34,842 nt of DNA. Origin: Lachnospiraceae bacterium. Lineage in GTDB: Bacteria > Bacillota > Clostridia > Lachnospirales > Lachnospiraceae. The stretch spans positions 1 through 34,842 of the forward strand of contig JAEEUR010000018.1 of assembly GCA_016290595.1 (NCBI GenBank), written 5' to 3'. Below are positions 1 through 11,168 of this stretch, piece by piece. The notes beneath the pieces are model-generated. The model was not told the DNA's origin and searched no databases. It saw nothing but the letters and a program-made list of their open reading frames with translations. Position numbers and translations under genes: made by a program. How positions within the stretch are numbered: the first letter of the stretch is position 1; the number at the start of each line of letters is the position of its first letter.

Positions 1-1572
1 AGGTTCGCCATGGCCGATGATCGTTGCTCCGTCAACAACATTCAGCACGCCGGCACGGACCTCGATCGCCGCGCCGAAGCCGTTTTCGTCTTCCGCTTCG
101 ACAGTCGCGCCGTTCAAAACATTGACAGTCGCATAGCCGTTCAGCGCAATGCCGACGTCAAGAGGGCTGTCGATCGTTCCTCGAACATTCAGAACGGAAT
201 CGCCCTCATAAATGTTGCCCATGACCCAAACGCAGCCGTTTACGGTACCATTGATATCCACGGTATAGCCATAGCCGGTATTGTTCGCAGCCTGATAAAG
301 AATGACACCATAGTCGGCATTGATGACCGTGTCAGCTGCAAGCGTCAGTTTGCCGGTTTCGCCGGTAGACAGGCCGTTGCCATACACTGTGCCATTCACC
401 ACACCGTTTTCAATGGTATAATCGCCCGCATAGGCGTCAATGTAACCAGTCAAGGTCTTGCCGTTCAAATTAAGCACAAGCGTCTTATTCTGAAGCTCAA
501 GATCCTCTGTAACGTTGTCGAGCAGCTTTATTGTGTCACCGTTCTGAGCCGCCGCGACAGCAGCTACCAGCGACTCAAACCGCTGACGGTCCGCGCCTTC
601 GCCGATCTCAGCAACGTAGTTCGCCGCGACGATCCCGTGAGTCGCGCTGTCGTACTTCATTCCTTCCGCAACCAGAGCGTCCTCAACTCCGACAGCATAG
701 CTACCGCCGGTCACATTGCCGACGATCAGGCCGCTGCTGTTCGCGGGATTGACGCCCACGCTCTGGAAGCTGCCGCCGCTGATGTTCAGAGTGACGGGGG
801 TCGAGGCCTCGTCGTTCTCCACCACAACGGAGTTCGCCTCAGCCAACGTGCCTGAGCTCATGGTGAAGGTCGCGGCTACCGGATCGCTGCCCGTGTCCAG
901 ATTCACGCCACCCCAGCCGTTGCCGCTGGTGTTCAGATCTTCAGCAGTGACTTCAGAGCCGTTGACCAGAACGCCGTAGCCGGTTCCGTTCTGGGCGGTG
1001 ATGTTCTGCAGAACGACACCGGCGGCATGCCATACCTGAATACCGTGCTTGGCAGTATTTGCGCCATCTACTGTCAGATTCTTCAGAGTGACGTCATTGC
1101 TGCTAACTAGGATCACTTCATTCATTGCAGCGCCGGCTGTGATTGTTTTACCATCACCACCATCAACAGTAATGGATTTGTTAATCTCCAGCGGGGCTGT
1201 AAGAGTGATATTACTCGTTACAACAACTTTGGTTGACAGCATATGACCATTATAATCGGTACCTGCTGCATCGATTGCTGCCTGAAGTGTCGGAAAGCTT
1301 TCCGAACCGCCTTCAACATACTCCACAGATGCAACATCACCGAAACCTCTTACCGCTGTGTCCGAGGGTAATTGGTCTTTAACATCCGGTTTAGCTGCTT
1401 CGCCCCCCCTTTCTGAGGGCTCAGCTTCAGACGTCTTTCCTGCTTCAGCAGGGGCTTCTGTCTGTGTTCCGTTTTCCGGATCCTGTGTCTGGCTGTCCGC
1501 CAACACGTTCGACGGAACCGCCAATGCCAGCGCCAGCAGAATTGCCAGCACCCGTTTCAAGCTGTGCTTCAT
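1..1572 (-). CDS. Secreted right-handed beta-helix surface protein (N-terminal 524 residues, partial)
   Basis: An open minus-strand frame starts at ATG 1572-1570 and is still open at the window edge, giving 524 codons without a stop. GGAGG at 1583-1579 lies six bases before the start. Residues 1-25 form a signal peptide with a basic start and a hydrophobic core, ending near an A-D junction. Residues 26-75 are an acidic, Ser/Thr/Pro-rich linker. The rest is rich in Asn, Gly, Val and Thr, with beta-helix-like rungs such as NDVTLKNLTVDGANT. Two modules begin with a short helix followed by strands (FPTLQAAIDAAG and FESLVAAVAAAQNGDTIKLL). This pattern is usual for pectate-lyase-fold or adhesin-like surface proteins of gut Firmicutes. 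The ligand or substrate is unknown, and any anchor would be in the missing C-terminus. A run of seven G in the coding strand (1403-1409) lies in the linker. Confidence 0.8.
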   Translation of the reverse strand, partial: MKHSLKRVLAILLALALAVPSNVLADSQTQDPENGTQTEAPAEAGKTSEAEPSERGGEAAKPDVKDQLPSDTAVRGFGDVASVEYVEGGSESFPTLQAAIDAAGTDYNGHMLSTKVVVTSNITLTAPLEINKSITVDGGDGKTITAGAAMNEVILVSSNDVTLKNLTVDGANTAKHGIQVWHAAGVVLQNITAQNGTGYGVLVNGSEVTAEDLNTSGNGWGGVNLDTGSDPVAATFTMSSGTLAEANSVVVENDEASTPVTLNISGGSFQSVGVNPANSSGLIVGNVTGGSYAVGVEDALVAEGMKYDSATHGIVAANYVAEIGEGADRQRFESLVAAVAAAQNGDTIKLLDNVTEDLELQNKTLVLNLNGKTLTGYIDAYAGDYTIENGVVNGTVYGNGLSTGETGKLTLAADTVINADYGVILYQAANNTGYGYTVDINGTVNGCVWVMGNIYEGDSVLNVRGTIDSPLDVGIALNGYATVNVLNGATVEAEDENGFGAAIEVRAGVLNVVDGATIIGHGEP

Positions 1573-1578
1573 AACGTT

Positions 1579-1770
1579 CCTCCATCGGGCAGGCTTCCCG
1601 ATACTCCTTTCGTCACTTTTACGTGAGGGGCGCCTGTTTCCCCTTCTTTTTAAAATAATTTGTCGATATTTCCTGTTTTCACCGATCTGACGCCGTACTA
1701 TTTAAGCATCGGCTTCATGCGACGCTAAAAGGAGGCCTTTCCAAGGCCCGTAATTGTCCATCACATAATT
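1579..1770 (-). promoter_or_regulatory. Structured 5' leader of the beta-helix protein gene
   Basis: The 277 bases before the beta-helix gene hold no gene I can support, but several hairpins read toward it. A 6-bp stem with a 7-base loop (1584-1602, ATCGGG/CCCGAT) directly abuts the GGAGG ribosome binding site. Just upstream are short stems at CTCAC/GTGAC-type and CAGGC/GCCTG pairings, and further upstream a GCGTCG/CGATGC stem. A weak -10-like GATAAAT lies near 1780. The compactness next to the Shine-Dalgarno suggests translational control, possibly a riboswitch or protein-binding leader. I cannot match it to a named class. Confidence 0.35.
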
Positions 1771-1849
1771 TATCACAAAAAGCAGCAAAAAACCACTTTA
1801 GATTCTTCGTATTTCTATTGCTTTCCCGTCATTTCCGGGCGTTCTGTTT

Positions 1850-2989
1850 CTATTCTTTAGTTTTGTGCGTCAACACCCCCTTCAATTCAGCTTTCACAAT
1901 ATCCCTGTGCGCTTTAGTGCTTCTCATAGCCCTGTAAAGCGGCAGGACAGGAAGTAGAACCGGATGTTTGGCAAAAAACGGGAAAGTTTCTTTGACAACG
2001 TCCATCGGTGGATAAAGACGACGGAAAAGATAACGGATCTTGGCACCGAATCCCTTCCCGTACCGGTTGACGTTGGCGATACTGTTATCCACCCGGTTTC
2101 TTACCGTCCCGTATGCGCCGGAGGAGATGACGTAATCCAGGATCTCCTGCTGAGCCTCATTTAGATCCTCTCCGCGGAAAAGCGTCATAGCCAAGCTACG
2201 GTTCTTCTCCTCAAAACCCGAAATATCAAGCTTCTTAATTTCAGTACAGATATAATCCCAGTCAAGATCATCGCCTTTGCAGGTGCAGTACAGGTAGGTG
2301 TCCAGCAATGAACGCAGGCCGGTTCCACCTAAGTAATAGTGTTTATACTCGTGGGCGATCATATAAATATAGAAATCTTCATCGTTAAAACGGTATCCGA
2401 AGCTGTTTTTCCCGTCCGGCAAAGCCCGGTCCCAGACGTTTTCATAATACCGGTACAACGCTTTATTGCCGACAAGCGGAGAAAAGAGTCTTTTGTGCAG
2501 TTCGATATGATAGACAGGCTCTTTATGGAAGCTGTTGTGAGCACCGCTTTCCTCCTCCTTTTCATACCCCATCTCCCGCATGATCCCGTCCGCATCCTCC
2601 ATCCGCTCCGGATCGATCAGGATATCGATGTCGGACATTTCGCGCATGCCGAGGGCCGGGTACATATCTTTCAGGATCGCGCCCTTTAAAGGCATGTACC
2701 AGATGCCGGCCGCCTCGAAGCGTTCGAGGATCGCGTTTTTGTCCGCGTCCAGCAGGATGACCTTGCGGATAGCGTTGCCCTTGGCCTGCCGAACCGCATC
2801 CGTACGGATTCCGGCGCTCTCCAGCGACATCGCGGTTATGCCGGCCAGCTTGTGCTTCGCCGCCGCCTGAAGCAGCACGTCGGGGTCCGTCCCGGCGAGC
2901 TTTTCTTCCTCCGGGACTGTGCCGTTTACGGCGCAGGCGGCCAGATAGGCTACGGTTTTCATGGCGTTGCGGTATTCTTCAGCGGTCAT
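1850..2989 (-). CDS. Nucleotidyltransferase family protein (NTP_transf_5-like), last gene of the PqqD/HprK module
   Basis: The product has 379 residues. LKG near residue 101 and MREMSDIDILID near 115-126 supply the Asp-x-Asp pair (D120, D122) expected of the minimal nucleotidyltransferase fold seen in the uncharacterised NTP_transf_5 family (PF14907). Homologues sit beside lasso-peptide tailoring kinases in some Bacillus-type clusters, where they are thought to add nucleotides to a phosphorylated peptide; whether that applies here is inference. The start ATG at 2989 overlaps the 3' end of the ABC transporter by 11 bases, so translation is probably coupled. The first ~130 codons are GC-rich like the upstream genes, while the downstream two thirds are clearly AT-richer. 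There is a weak hairpin but no convincing terminator after the stop. Confidence 0.8.
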   Translation of the reverse strand: MTAEEYRNAMKTVAYLAACAVNGTVPEEEKLAGTDPDVLLQAAAKHKLAGITAMSLESAGIRTDAVRQAKGNAIRKVILLDADKNAILERFEAAGIWYMPLKGAILKDMYPALGMREMSDIDILIDPERMEDADGIMREMGYEKEEESGAHNSFHKEPVYHIELHKRLFSPLVGNKALYRYYENVWDRALPDGKNSFGYRFNDEDFYIYMIAHEYKHYYLGGTGLRSLLDTYLYCTCKGDDLDWDYICTEIKKLDISGFEEKNRSLAMTLFRGEDLNEAQQEILDYVISSGAYGTVRNRVDNSIANVNRYGKGFGAKIRYLFRRLYPPMDVVKETFPFFAKHPVLLPVLPLYRAMRSTKAHRDIVKAELKGVLTHKTKE

Positions 2990-4697
2990 GGGAGTTCACT
3001 CCGTTCTCGGTAAATTCCAGGACCCGGTCGCAGACGGAAAGCGCCGCCGGCCGGTGGGTGACGATGATGACCGTGCGGTCGGTCATGCTGCGGAGGTTCT
3101 TTAAAAGCTGCCGCTCGGTGTCGGCGTCCAGCGCGCTGGTCGCCTCGTCCAGAAGCAGGATGGGGCTGCCGGAAAAGACGGCGCGGGCAATGGCCAGGCG
3201 CTGCATCTGGCCTTCGGAAAGGCCTGTGCCGCGCTCGCCGAGCAGGGTGTCGGCGCCGTTTTCCAGCGCGGAGACGAACTCCGCCGCACAGGCGATGCGC
3301 AGGGCCTCCGCCAGCCGCTCTTCATCGGCCCCCGCCTCCGGTTCCGCGAAGCTCACCACCTCGCGGATGGTCCCGTTCATCAGGGCGTTGCCCTGCGGGA
3401 CGTAGGCAAAAAGACGGCGGAAGGCGCCGGTCAGCGCGCCCCTCTGGCCGTCTTTATTTATATAGTAGCGTTCGCCGGAATCCGGCTGGTAGACGCACAT
3501 CAAAAGCTTTAGGACCGTGGACTTGCCGCAGCCGCTCTGGCCGGTGAAGGCGACGTACTCGCCCTTTTTCACGGACAGCGACAGCTGCTCCAGCACCTCG
3601 GGCATGCCGTCCTTGCGGATGCCGTCCACGTCCGTGGCCGGCGGATAGTAGGCAAAGCCGGCGTCCTTCAGGCCGATCTCCGCCAGCTTGTTTTCGTAGA
3701 AATCCGTCACTTCGGCAGGCGAAGCCGCCTCTTCGGCGTCCGCCGTAAAGGCTTCCGCCTCCATCAGCCGCTCGGCGCTGGCCAGCATGGCGTACCAGCG
3801 GGGCAGATATCCGGTGATATTGGCGAAGGGCGTCTGGATCTGCGTGATCAGTTGCGTGACGGCGGTCAGCGTGCCGAAGCTGATGCGCCCGGTCAGGATG
3901 CCGTAGCCGCACCAGCCCACGCCCAGCAGGTACATGCCGTTCATGGCCGTGCCGAAGCCGATATTGCAGAGGTTGGAGAAGCGGTTTTTCCGCATGCGCG
4001 CGGCCTTGTGCTCCTCCATCTTTTCCTCCGCTTCGGCCTGCGTCCGTTCTTCGGCCGCAAAGGAGCGGATCATGAGCAGGTTCGCGATGCGTTCCTGCAG
4101 AAAGATGCGCAGACGGCCGTCGGATTCGCGCACTTCCTTGTGGAGGCGCTTCATCCGCTTGCGGAAAAGCGTGGAAAAGAGCATCAAAAGAGCGCCGCAG
4201 GGCAGCAGGATCGCCGCGAAGACCGGCTCCAGCACGATGATCATGATGATAGCGCTTATGAGCTTGACCGCCATGCCGGCGAGGCCCGGGAGGATCTCCA
4301 CGGCATGGTTGGCCACGACCTGCGTGTCGCTGGTCAGGCGGTTCATCCATTCGCCGGAATGCAGCGCACTGATCTTTAAGAAGTCGCGCCGCAGCAGGGT
4401 ATCGCTCAGCCTCGCCTTGAAGATGTTCTCCAGCGTGGCGCGCGAAAGCTCCGAGAGCCAGCGGATCAGGGCCTGCAGGGTGATCTGCAGCGCGATCAGC
4501 AGCAGGAACAGGAGCAGATAGTGCCAGAAGGCAGCCTTATCGCGGCCGGTCGCGGCGTCCACGATCTCCCGCAGCAAAAGGGCATAGAATACCCCCGAGG
4601 CACCGTTTAGGGCCTGGACAGCGGTCAGCGCCAGGATGATGCCTCTTTTGCGGCCGGGAACGCGGATCAGCCAGCGGACGGCGTCACGGTTCTTCAT
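2979..4697 (-). CDS. ABC transporter, fused transmembrane and ATPase domains (peptide-export type)
   Basis: This 572-residue half-transporter has an N-terminal membrane domain of about six helices (residues 15-310) and a C-terminal ATPase. The ATPase shows a Walker A GQSGCGKST near 385-394, the signature LSEGQMQRLAIARA, Walker B ILLLDEATSAL and the H-loop VIIVTHR. It should work as a homodimer in the membrane. There is no N-terminal C39 peptidase domain, so leader removal would need another enzyme; the S26 peptidase of the same module is a candidate. The start overlaps the PqqD stop as ATGA (4697-4694), and the end overlaps the nucleotidyltransferase by 11 bases. Fusion transporters of this kind export lasso peptides and related RiPPs, but the sequence alone does not identify the cargo. 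Confidence 0.88.
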   Translation of the reverse strand: MKNRDAVRWLIRVPGRKRGIILALTAVQALNGASGVFYALLLREIVDAATGRDKAAFWHYLLLFLLLIALQITLQALIRWLSELSRATLENIFKARLSDTLLRRDFLKISALHSGEWMNRLTSDTQVVANHAVEILPGLAGMAVKLISAIIMIIVLEPVFAAILLPCGALLMLFSTLFRKRMKRLHKEVRESDGRLRIFLQERIANLLMIRSFAAEERTQAEAEEKMEEHKAARMRKNRFSNLCNIGFGTAMNGMYLLGVGWCGYGILTGRISFGTLTAVTQLITQIQTPFANITGYLPRWYAMLASAERLMEAEAFTADAEEAASPAEVTDFYENKLAEIGLKDAGFAYYPPATDVDGIRKDGMPEVLEQLSLSVKKGEYVAFTGQSGCGKSTVLKLLMCVYQPDSGERYYINKDGQRGALTGAFRRLFAYVPQGNALMNGTIREVVSFAEPEAGADEERLAEALRIACAAEFVSALENGADTLLGERGTGLSEGQMQRLAIARAVFSGSPILLLDEATSALDADTERQLLKNLRSMTDRTVIIVTHRPAALSVCDRVLEFTENGVNSHDR

Positions 4698-4951
4698 TGA
4701 AGCGCACCGATCTTCGTCAGCTCGGCCAGCACCTTTTCGACGTCGCGCTCGATGGCGCCCTCCGGCGCCTCAAAGCGCTCTTTCATGTCCGCAATGAGCT
4801 GCTCCTTCGTCGTTTCCTTCTGCAGCAGCTCCAGGATGGTGCCCAAGGTCGCGTTGCCCCGGACCAGGCCCGAAAAGCCCGCGCCGCCGGTCGGGATCAG
4901 GACCGATTCCTTCCCGCTCTGGTGGAATAAGAATTCTTTTTTCAGTTTCAT
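4694..4951 (-). CDS. PqqD-like peptide carrier protein
   Basis: An 85-residue protein of the size and pattern of PqqD-family RiPP recognition elements: N-terminal strands (MKLKKEFLFHQSGKESVLI), a mid-region with GNATLGTILELLQ, then helices with EQLIADMKERF and a C-terminal VEKVLAELTKIGAL. Family members bind the leader of a precursor peptide and present it to a modifying enzyme. I chose ATG 4951-4949, with GAGG eight bases before it, over a TTG at 4972 that lies against the preceding stop. Its own stop overlaps the ABC transporter start by four bases. It follows the kinase gene by 21 bases, so kinase, carrier and exporter are likely made together. No cyclase or B2-type protease accompanies it here. 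Confidence 0.8.
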   Translation of the reverse strand: MKLKKEFLFHQSGKESVLIPTGGAGFSGLVRGNATLGTILELLQKETTKEQLIADMKERFEAPEGAIERDVEKVLAELTKIGALQ

Positions 4952-4972
4952 AGGTGGTTCCTCGTATTTCAA

Positions 4973-5707
4973 TCAGTCTTTCATGGCGTTGTAGGAGATC
5001 CGCGCGGCTTCCGGGTCCATGTTGCAGCCGAGGCGCCAGAGGCTGACCGAAGCCGCCAGCCGGTCGATCAGTTCCAGCGTTTTTTTCATGGCCGCCCCGT
5101 CCATCGGACGGTAGACCTGCTGCAGCAGCATCGGATAGCACTCGTAGAGGCCGGCGGGACGGATGCTGTTTTCCGCCGCGCGCTCCAGCAGGCAGATGGC
5201 CTTTAAGGGGACCTCGGTGCGGCTGCTTAAGTGATGCTTGCCGTCCCAGGGCGTGCCGCAGATGACGGCGCCGTCCTTAGTCAGGCGGATCAGGGGCTTG
5301 TCGTCGTTGACCATGACGGCCTTTTCGCCCAGCATCTCCCGCCAGAGGCGGGTGTGCGTGCTCTTCCCGGTGCCGCTTTTCGCGGTAAACAGATAGGCCG
5401 CGCCGTCCACGGCGATGCAGGAACCGTGGAAAAGGACCGTATCGTAGGCCGGCATTCTTTCCGCGATCTGCCGGTAGACCGCCAGCGTTTCCAGATAGCT
5501 GTCCTCATACCGGACCGGCGGCAGACCGGAAATCGTACGCTCCTTCTCGGACTTTTCCTGCTCGAAGGCGATATCCTCCGGCACGGTGCGTACGGCGATA
5601 TCGACAGTCTCCGTCTCTTCGCGGTAGTCAGCGCACAGGCGCTGGACCTCCTCAAACAGCGAGTCGATGCGGATGCTCCGCCCGGCGATCCGGTATGTTC
5701 CGGTCAT
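4973..5707 (-). CDS. HPr-kinase-like protein of the PqqD module
   Basis: The product has 244 residues. A P-loop AKSGTGKST sits at about residues 109-117 in the context LFHGSCIAVDGAAYLFTAKS, and VNDDKPLI follows at the position of the HPr kinase acidic motif. Long N-terminal strands replace the DRTGG-type N-domain of true HprK. Relatives in lasso-peptide clusters (the PadeK group) phosphorylate a C-terminal Ser of the peptide; others sit in so-called HprK-related systems beside PqqD proteins. The real target is unknown. I chose ATG 5707-5705, which overlaps the S26 peptidase stop as ATGA and has AAGGAGG upstream; the longer open frame reading back to 5845 has no better start. True HprK is about 310 residues, so this is the short, C-domain type. 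Confidence 0.8.
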   Translation of the reverse strand: MTGTYRIAGRSIRIDSLFEEVQRLCADYREETETVDIAVRTVPEDIAFEQEKSEKERTISGLPPVRYEDSYLETLAVYRQIAERMPAYDTVLFHGSCIAVDGAAYLFTAKSGTGKSTHTRLWREMLGEKAVMVNDDKPLIRLTKDGAVICGTPWDGKHHLSSRTEVPLKAICLLERAAENSIRPAGLYECYPMLLQQVYRPMDGAAMKKTLELIDRLAASVSLWRLGCNMDPEAARISYNAMKD

Positions 5708-6153
5708 TTCGACCTCCTTACGCCCAGCTTCCGCAGGACCTTTTTGGCCAGATCCCTGAGGAACAGGATGGGCCGGCGGATAAAGAAAAGATCCGTCCAG
5801 AGGTGCACGTAGATCCGGTAGCCCGGCTCCGTGACCTCGTGCCATTTCCCCTTGCGGCAGAAGCGCACCACGATGCCGGCCACCTTTTCCTTCGGCACGT
5901 ATTCCTTCTGCCAGCAGTTGTCGCCGTTGATGATATAGTCGTTTTCGCGCACGCGAAGCACGCGGTGGATGACGCCCTGCTGGTTTTCCCCGCGGACGTA
6001 CATCACCAGATCGTAACGCTTCGCTAAGCCTTCCAGCTTCCGGATCTCCACGACGTCCTTTTTATTTCGGATCATGGGCCACATGCTGATGCCGCGCGGC
6101 ACGCTGTAGTAATTTCCCTCTTTTTCCAGTTGTTCCAGTTGGGCCTTTCCCAT
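5704..6153 (-). CDS. S24/S26-family (ER-type signal peptidase-like) protein
   Basis: The product has 149 residues. PRGISMWPMI near residues 19-28 matches the catalytic-serine box of S26 peptidases, with Ser23 as the likely nucleophile. YDLVMYVR followed by VIHRVLRV matches the second box, with His where bacterial type-I signal peptidases have Lys, so this resembles the Ser-His (ER/SipW-like) branch. There is no N-terminal membrane helix; the hydrophobic and basic C-terminus (FFIRRPILFLRDLAKK) may associate with the membrane. It is the first gene of the module and could remove a leader from a peptide cargo. I chose ATG 6153, behind an AGGAGG 13 bases upstream. An upstream TTG at 6219 coincides with the -35 box and is unlikely. 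Confidence 0.68.
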   Translation of the reverse strand: MGKAQLEQLEKEGNYYSVPRGISMWPMIRNKKDVVEIRKLEGLAKRYDLVMYVRGENQQGVIHRVLRVRENDYIINGDNCWQKEYVPKEKVAGIVVRFCRKGKWHEVTEPGYRIYVHLWTDLFFIRRPILFLRDLAKKVLRKLGVRRSK

Positions 6154-6163
6154 ACTATCAAGA

Positions 6164-6193
6164 AATCCTCCTGCCGGAAATGACAGGAGGATT
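6164..6193 (-). other. Perfect 10-bp inverted repeat containing the AGGAGG of the S26 gene
   Basis: The arms at 6164-6173 and 6184-6193 are perfect complements separated by 10 bases. The downstream arm carries the AGGAGG before ATG 6153 and is followed by TTTCTT. It could be the intrinsic terminator of eno, or an operator straddling the predicted transcription start (20 bp between arm centres). In transcripts reading through from eno it could be a hairpin masking the ribosome binding site. The sequence does not decide between these. Confidence 0.55.
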
Positions 6194-6219
6194 GTAACAC
6201 GATTGCTTTGTTTTTTCAA
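6191..6219 (-). promoter_or_regulatory. Predicted sigma-A promoter of the S26/HprK/PqqD module
   Basis: On the minus strand TTGAAA (6219-6214) is followed after exactly 17 bases by TACAAT (6196-6191), which is close to the sigma-A consensus. The start of transcription would fall near 6184, about 30 bases before the ATG at 6153. The -10 box overlaps the first arm of the inverted repeat, as expected if a repressor binds there. Confidence 0.6.
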
Positions 6220-6271
6220 GATTCGGAATCATTCGCGCGGCGGCCGAACAATCCGCCGGGCCGAAGCTTCT

Positions 6272-9151
<2,880 letters not shown>

Positions 9152-9155
<4 letters not shown>

Positions 9156-11113
9156 TCCGGCTTTACCACCTTTTCGAAGTCAAGCTTCAGGCTGGCGCCG
9201 CCTACCAGGCCGCCGTCGATATCCGGCTGCGCGAAGAGCTCCTTCGCGTTGGCCGGTGCCACGGAGCCGCCGTAGAGGATGCGCAGGCTCTGTGCCACGG
9301 AGTTGCCGTAAAGCTCGATCATGAGCTTCCGGATGGCGCCGCAGACCTCCTGCGCCTGCTCGGTGGTCGCGACCTTGCCCGTGCCGATGGCCCAGATGGG
9401 CTCGTAGGCGATCACGGTCTTCGGGACGTCGGCCGCGGGAATGTTATAGTACGCGATGCGGATCTGCTTCCGGATCCAGTCCAGGGTGATGCCCTGCTCG
9501 CGCTGCGTTAAGCTCTCGCCGCAGCAGATGATGGGGATCAGGCCGTGCTCGATGGCCTTGATCGCCTTCTTATTGACGCCCTCGTCGGTCTCGCCGAAGT
9601 ATTCGCGGCGCTCGGAGTGGCCCAGCACCACGTATTTCGCGCCGGCGTCGACCAGCATGTTCGGAGCGATCTCGCCGGTGAAGGCGCCCTTTTCTTCAAA
9701 GTACATGTTTTCCGCGCCGATGCCGATGTTCGTGCCCTTCGCCGCTTCCACGGCCGGGATGATATCCACCGCGGGCACGCAGAAGACGACGTCGCAGTCC
9801 GCATCCGCTACCAGCGGCGCGATCTCGGCGATAAAGGCCTTCGTCTCGGACGGGGTCTTGTTCATCTTCCAGTTGCCGGCCACCAGACGGCGGCGGGAAT
9901 CGTCGGCCGCCATGACGCCGGGCAGCTCCTTGCCTTCCAGGAACTCCAGGGAGGCGCCGCCGCCCGTGGAGATGTGGCTCATCTTATCCGCATAGCCCAG
10001 CTGGTTGACGGCCGCTGCGGAGTCGCCACCGCCGATCACGGTCACGGCGTCCGCTTCCGCCATTGCCTGCGCGATCGCCTTGGTGCCTTCGGCCAGCTGC
10101 GGGTTCTCGAAGACGCCCATCGGGCCGTTCCAGACCACGGTCTTGGCGTTCCGGATGGCTTCGCCGAAGAGCTTGACGGTCTTCGGGCCGATATCCATGC
10201 CCATGCGGTCCGCCGGCATGGCGTTCGCCGCAAAGACCTTCGTTTCGACCTTCGCGTCGATCGGATCCGGGAAGGCTTCGGTGGTCACGGCATCGACCGG
10301 CAGCAGCAGGGTCTTGCCCAGCTTTTTGGCCTTATCGATCATCTCGCGGCAGTAATCCAGCTTGGTCTCGTCCAGCAGGGACTTGCCGATCTCGAAGCCC
10401 ATCGCCTTTAAGAAGGTGTAGGCCATGCCGCCGCCGATGATCAGGGTGTCGCATTTTTCAAGTAAATTGGAGATAACGTTCAGCTTGTCCGCCACTTTGG
10501 CGCCGCCGAGGATGGCGACGAACGGCCGGACGGGGTTGTCCACCGCGTTGCCCAGGAAGGCGATCTCCTTCTCCATCAGGTAGCCGACCGCGTTGTCGCC
10601 GCCCTTTTCGGAGATGTATTTGGTGACGCCGACCACGGAGGCGTGGGCGCGGTGCGCGGAGCCGAAGGCGTCGCAGACGAAGGAATCCGCGAGATCCGCC
10701 AGCTCCTTCGAGAAGCCTTCTCCGTTCTTGGTCTCGTCCGCTCCGCGGAAGCGGGTATTCTGCAGAAGCACGATGTCGCCCTCCTGCATGGCGGCCACGA
10801 CGGCCGTCGTTTCGGGCCCGGTCACGTTGTCGTTGTCCACGAAGGTGACCTTTTTGCCCAGCAGCTCCTCCAGGCGCACGGCGACCGCCGCCAGGGATTC
10901 GCCCGGATTCGGGCCGTTTTTCACCTTGCCCAGATGCGAGCAGAGGATGACCTTGCCGCCCTCGGAGGAGAGCTTTTTAATAGTCGGCAGCGCGGCGCGG
11001 ATGCGCGTGTCATCCGTGATCACGCCGCCCTTTAAGGGTACGTTGAAGTCGCAGCGGACCAGGATCCGCTTTCCTTTGATTTCGATCTGATCTTCCGTTT
11101 TCTTATTTAACAT
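9152..11113 (-). CDS. pgk-tpiA: Bifunctional phosphoglycerate kinase - triosephosphate isomerase fusion
   Basis: One uninterrupted frame of 653 residues encodes both enzymes. Residues 1 to about 405 are phosphoglycerate kinase, with substrate site [21 protein letters not shown] and the nucleotide loop [13 protein letters not shown]. From about residue 409 triosephosphate isomerase begins: AGNWKMNK (catalytic Lys), [15 protein letters not shown] (His), [14 protein letters not shown] (Glu) and [13 protein letters not shown]. Each half has nearly the length of the free enzyme, so both activities should be retained. The linker is short (MAADDSRRR). A PGK-TIM fusion is known from Thermotoga. The start ATG has GGAGG close upstream, and gpmI overlaps the stop by four bases. 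Confidence 0.96.
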
Positions 11114-11168
11114 CCTGTCCTCCCAAATGCATGTTTAGTCAATGGATTGATTTCTTTTCCAACAGTAA

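Noticed and set aside
10-855. Plus-strand open frame antisense to the beta-helix gene
   Set aside because: The minus strand encodes a signal peptide and repeated beta-helix rungs in one frame across 524 codons; the plus frame has no ribosome binding site and no pattern.
1573-1720. c-di-GMP or ZTP riboswitch before the beta-helix gene
   Set aside because: Fragments such as GTGACGAAAGG and CGGGAAGCC resemble parts of known motifs, but the conserved core and order do not fit. Kept only as an unnamed structured leader.
6154-6219. TTG start at 6219 extending the S26 protein by 22 residues
   Set aside because: The TTG is the -35 box of a near-consensus promoter, and the extension runs through the inverted repeat; family members begin near ATG 6153.
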